A stretch of DNA of 7,906 bases from Pseudomonadota bacterium (GTDB lineage Bacteria; Desulfobacterota; JAPLJL01), in NCBI GenBank assembly GCA_026388615.1, contig JAPLJL010000065.1, positions 1 to 7,906 on the forward strand, given 5' to 3'. This document shows, in pieces, positions 5,838 through 7,906 of the stretch; position 1 is the stretch's first letter; every line of letters begins with the position of its first letter. Made by a program: the position numbers and the translations under genes. Below the pieces are notes generated by a model. That model was not told the origin of the DNA. It ran no database searches and saw nothing but the letters and a program-made list of their open reading frames with translations.

Positions 5838-7906
5838 GTGCTGGATGATTATCCCGAGTGGAAGGATAAGATCGCGGCCTATCGGGCCGGCTACCTGCCC
5901 GAGGAGCGGAGGGAGATCGAAAAGGGGCTTTTCGAGGGAAGATTGAAGGGAGTGATCGCCACCAGCGCCCTGGAGCTGGGAATCGACATCGGGGGGCTCG
6001 AAGTCGGGGTGCTGGTCGGCTACCCGGGCACGATCGCCACCACCTGGCAGAGGTCGGGCCGGGTGGGAAGGCAGATCCTCGCCCCGGACGCGGAGGGGGT
6101 AGCCGGGGGGTCGGAGTCGCTGGTGGTCATGGTCGCCACCGCCGACGCCCTCGACCAGTTTTTCATGAATGACCCGGAGGAATTTTTCCGGAGGCGGCCC
6201 GAAGCGGCGATCGCCGATCCGGATAACCCGGTGGTGGTGAAAAATCATCTCGTTTGCGCGGCGGCCGAGCTCCCCCTGGAGGCCGCCGGCGATTCGATGA
6301 ACCCGGAATCGCACCGGGAGATCGTCCTCGAGCTGGAAAAGGAAGGGGGGCTTCTCCGCGACGCCGAGGGTTCGCGCTGGTTTTCTTCCCGGCGCTATCC
6401 CCAGCGGAAGATCGGCCTGCGCTCGGCTGGGGATGAGTTTGCCATCCGTTCCGTAACGGGCGAGGTGGTGGGGATGATCGATGAGGTCCGGGTCAAATCC
6501 GAGTGCCACCCGGGGGCGATCTACTTGCACCGGGGCAAACAATATCGGGGCGAGGATATCGATTGGGGGAAGAAGGAGGTCCTGGTCCGTCCGGTCGAGG
6601 TGGATTATTACACCGTGCCGAAGAAGGAAGAAGAGGTGGAGATTCTGAAGGAAGAGGCGGACCGAAGCGGGGGCCGGGTTCACTTTGGCCGGGTCCGGGT
6701 GACGGAAAGGGTCACAGGCTACGAGCAGAAGCGATTTTCCGGGGAAAAGAGCGCGGAGTTTCCCCTGGATCTGCCTGAAAGCGTGTTTGAAACCGAGGCT
6801 TTATGGTTTGGGATTCACGCGGAAGCGCGGGACGGGATCGAACGGGGGAAACGGGATTTCTCCGGGGCCCTTCACGCCGTCGAGCACGCCCTGATCGCCA
6901 TCTTCCCCCTTTTTGCCCTCTGCGACCGGAATGACCTGGGCGGGGTCAGCTATCCCTACAACCTCCAGGTCCGGGGCCCGGCGATTTTTGTTTACGACGG
7001 CCATCCCGGCGGGGTGGGCCTCTGCCGGAAGGGTTTCCGGGAATTCCCGGAACTGGTCCGCGCCACCCGCGATCTCATCCGGCGCTGCCCCTGCCCGGCC
7101 GGGTGCCCGACCTGCAACCAGTCCCCCAAGTGCGGATCGGGGAACCGACCTCTCGATAAACCGGGAGCGCTGATCCTGGTTGAATATTTATATCAGATGG
7201 AATCCTCTCTCAATTCTCCCCTCCCTCGAGGGGAGCCTGCCCGAGCCGGGCAAAACCGGCCAGGGGGGATGGAGGGGAGGGTGGATATAATCACTCCACC
7301 CCTACCTCAATCTTCCCCTCTCCGAGCCGGAGGCTCTACTGAGCCGGAGGCCCTCAAGGGGGAGGAAAATGCTTCCGCTCCGATCCCGGGAAAGATTCTC
7401 TTCTTCGACCTGGAGACGCAGAAATCAGCGGCGGAGGTGGGGGGCTGGGAAAAAGCGGACGCGATGCGGATGTCGATCGCGGTGGTCTGGGATTCGCTGG
7501 CTAATGCCTACCTCCGGTTCCGGGAATCCGGGATGGAAGAGCTGGCTCGGGCCCTGAAAGGCGCGGACCTGGTGGTGGGTTTCAATACTGAGGGATTTGA
7601 CTACCAGGTGCTGTCGGCCTACCCCGAGTTTACTGATGTCGAAATCAAGACCCTGGATATCCTGCTCGAGCTCAAGAAAACCGTGGGGATGAGGATCAGC
7701 CTGAAAAACTTGTCCAGCTCAACCCTGGGAAAAGGAAAGCTTGGGGACGGACTTCAGGCCCTGGACTGGTTCCGGGCGGGGGATTTCGACCGGCTTTTTG
7801 AATACTGCGAAAAGGATGTTGAACTGACCCGGGAACTCTTCGAGTTTGGGCTGAAATACGGCTACCTTCTGCTGGAGAAGGGCGGGCAACTGGTCCGGGT
7901 GCCGGT
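5838..7906 (+). pseudogene. MrfA-like helicase C-terminal part fused to MrfB-like DEDDy exonuclease (open at window end)
   Basis: This frame is open for 689 codons from GTG 5838 (no ribosome binding site) to the window edge, with no stop. Residues 12-80 give the second RecA domain: YRAGYLPEERR, motif V TSALELGIDIGG (42-53), and motif VI QRSGRVGR (71-78). Then comes the DUF1998-type region ending in a cysteine cluster, CPCPAGCPTC plus a later Cys (residues 417-432), the zinc site in MrfA-type helicases. After a repeat-derived linker of about 60 residues comes an RNase-H-fold exonuclease: FFDLET (Asp524, Glu526), GFNTEGFDY (Asp588) and YCEKD (Tyr656, Asp660), a full DEDDy set. In B. subtilis the helicase MrfA and exonuclease MrfB are separate; here they share a frame. 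The last visible residues, LVRVPV, look close to the natural end of such domains. Typed as pseudogene because the upstream half is out of frame, but 689 codons without a stop argue for recent damage or a sequence error. Confidence 0.8.
7210..7370. repeat. Palindromic intergenic-type repeats translated as interdomain linker
   Basis: Two GC-rich foldback units lie in frame between the helicase cysteine cluster and the exonuclease. Unit one: CTCCCCTCC (7216-7224) pairs exactly with GGAGGGGAG (7271-7279), enclosing CCCTCGAGGG and the hairpin GCCCG-AGC-CGGGC (7239-7251). Unit two starts near CCTCAATCTTCCCCTC (7305-7320), ends near CTCAAGGGGGAGGAAA (7353-7368), and holds GAGCCGGAGGC twice (7324-7334 and 7341-7351). 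Such CCCTC...GAGGG stem repeats normally sit between genes. Translation gives a Pro/Gly/Glu-rich, low-complexity stretch with no recognisable fold. Confidence 0.7.

Noticed and set aside
5834..5848. Pyrrolysine read-through of the helicase TAG
   Set aside because: The same frame meets TGA at 5846 only a few codons later, and the remaining helicase motifs lie in a different frame.
5370..6683. 437-codon minus-strand open frame opposite the helicase
   Set aside because: It covers helicase motifs on the other strand and spans the break; composition is Arg/Pro/Gly-rich with no domain. The helicase motifs decide the strand.
7369..7557. Short plus-strand frame at the exonuclease start
   Set aside because: It is Arg/Trp-rich and out of frame with the clear DEDDy exonuclease motifs.

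Overview
The window reads as a stretch of a GC-rich, strictly anaerobic bacterial chromosome. Anaerobe is inferred from a glycyl radical enzyme paired with its radical-SAM activase, a system destroyed by oxygen. The helicase wording, the CATTGCGAG/GCAATCT palindromic repeats and the ATTCCCGC/GCGGGAAT hairpin resemble what I know from Desulfobacterota (Deltaproteobacteria), but similar repeats occur in Chloroflexota and Nitrospirota, so the phylum is a guess.

Left part (1-4805): three minus-strand genes read from right to left. A 798-residue glycyl radical enzyme (2409-4805) with a strong ribosome binding site is followed by its [4Fe-4S]-rich activating enzyme (1196-2143) and a tandem-domain FMN-binding split-barrel protein (173-979). 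The GRE has the Gly-Cys-x-Glu active site of dehydratase/decarboxylase-type enzymes rather than the Cys-Cys of pyruvate formate-lyase. Its substrate cannot be named. The three genes may form one unit, but 190-265 bp gaps full of repeats separate them.

Gaps: each gap contains short quasi-tandem arrays, several in exact 7-bp phase. The stop codons of the activase and of the split-barrel protein lie inside two of these arrays. Other gap elements are hairpin repeats, and a 12-bp inverted repeat (86-97 and 1129-1140) that brackets the split-barrel gene.

Middle (4806-5047): a divergent intergenic region with the GRE ribosome binding site, a weak promoter candidate, and one complete copy of the palindromic repeat (4915-5004).

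Right part (5048-7906, plus strand): a DNA-repair type superfamily 2 helicase related to MrfA/YprA, split by a TAG stop plus frame change at 5834-5838. The expected motif IV segment is absent at the break. The second frame stays open for 689 codons to the window end. It carries helicase motifs V/VI, the C-terminal DUF1998-type region with a five-cysteine cluster, a linker made from translated intergenic-type repeat sequence, and a DEDDy 3'-5' exonuclease domain like MrfB/YprB. In Bacillus subtilis MrfA and MrfB are separate neighbouring proteins that act together in mitomycin C damage repair. Here the two activities are encoded in one frame. The gene is either a decaying pseudogene or an assembly artefact; a recoded gene is the least likely reading.

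The most notable items are the helicase-exonuclease fusion joined by a repeat-derived linker, the heptamer arrays that contain stop codons, and an unassigned GRE system whose activase has an Asp in place of one cluster-ligating Cys.
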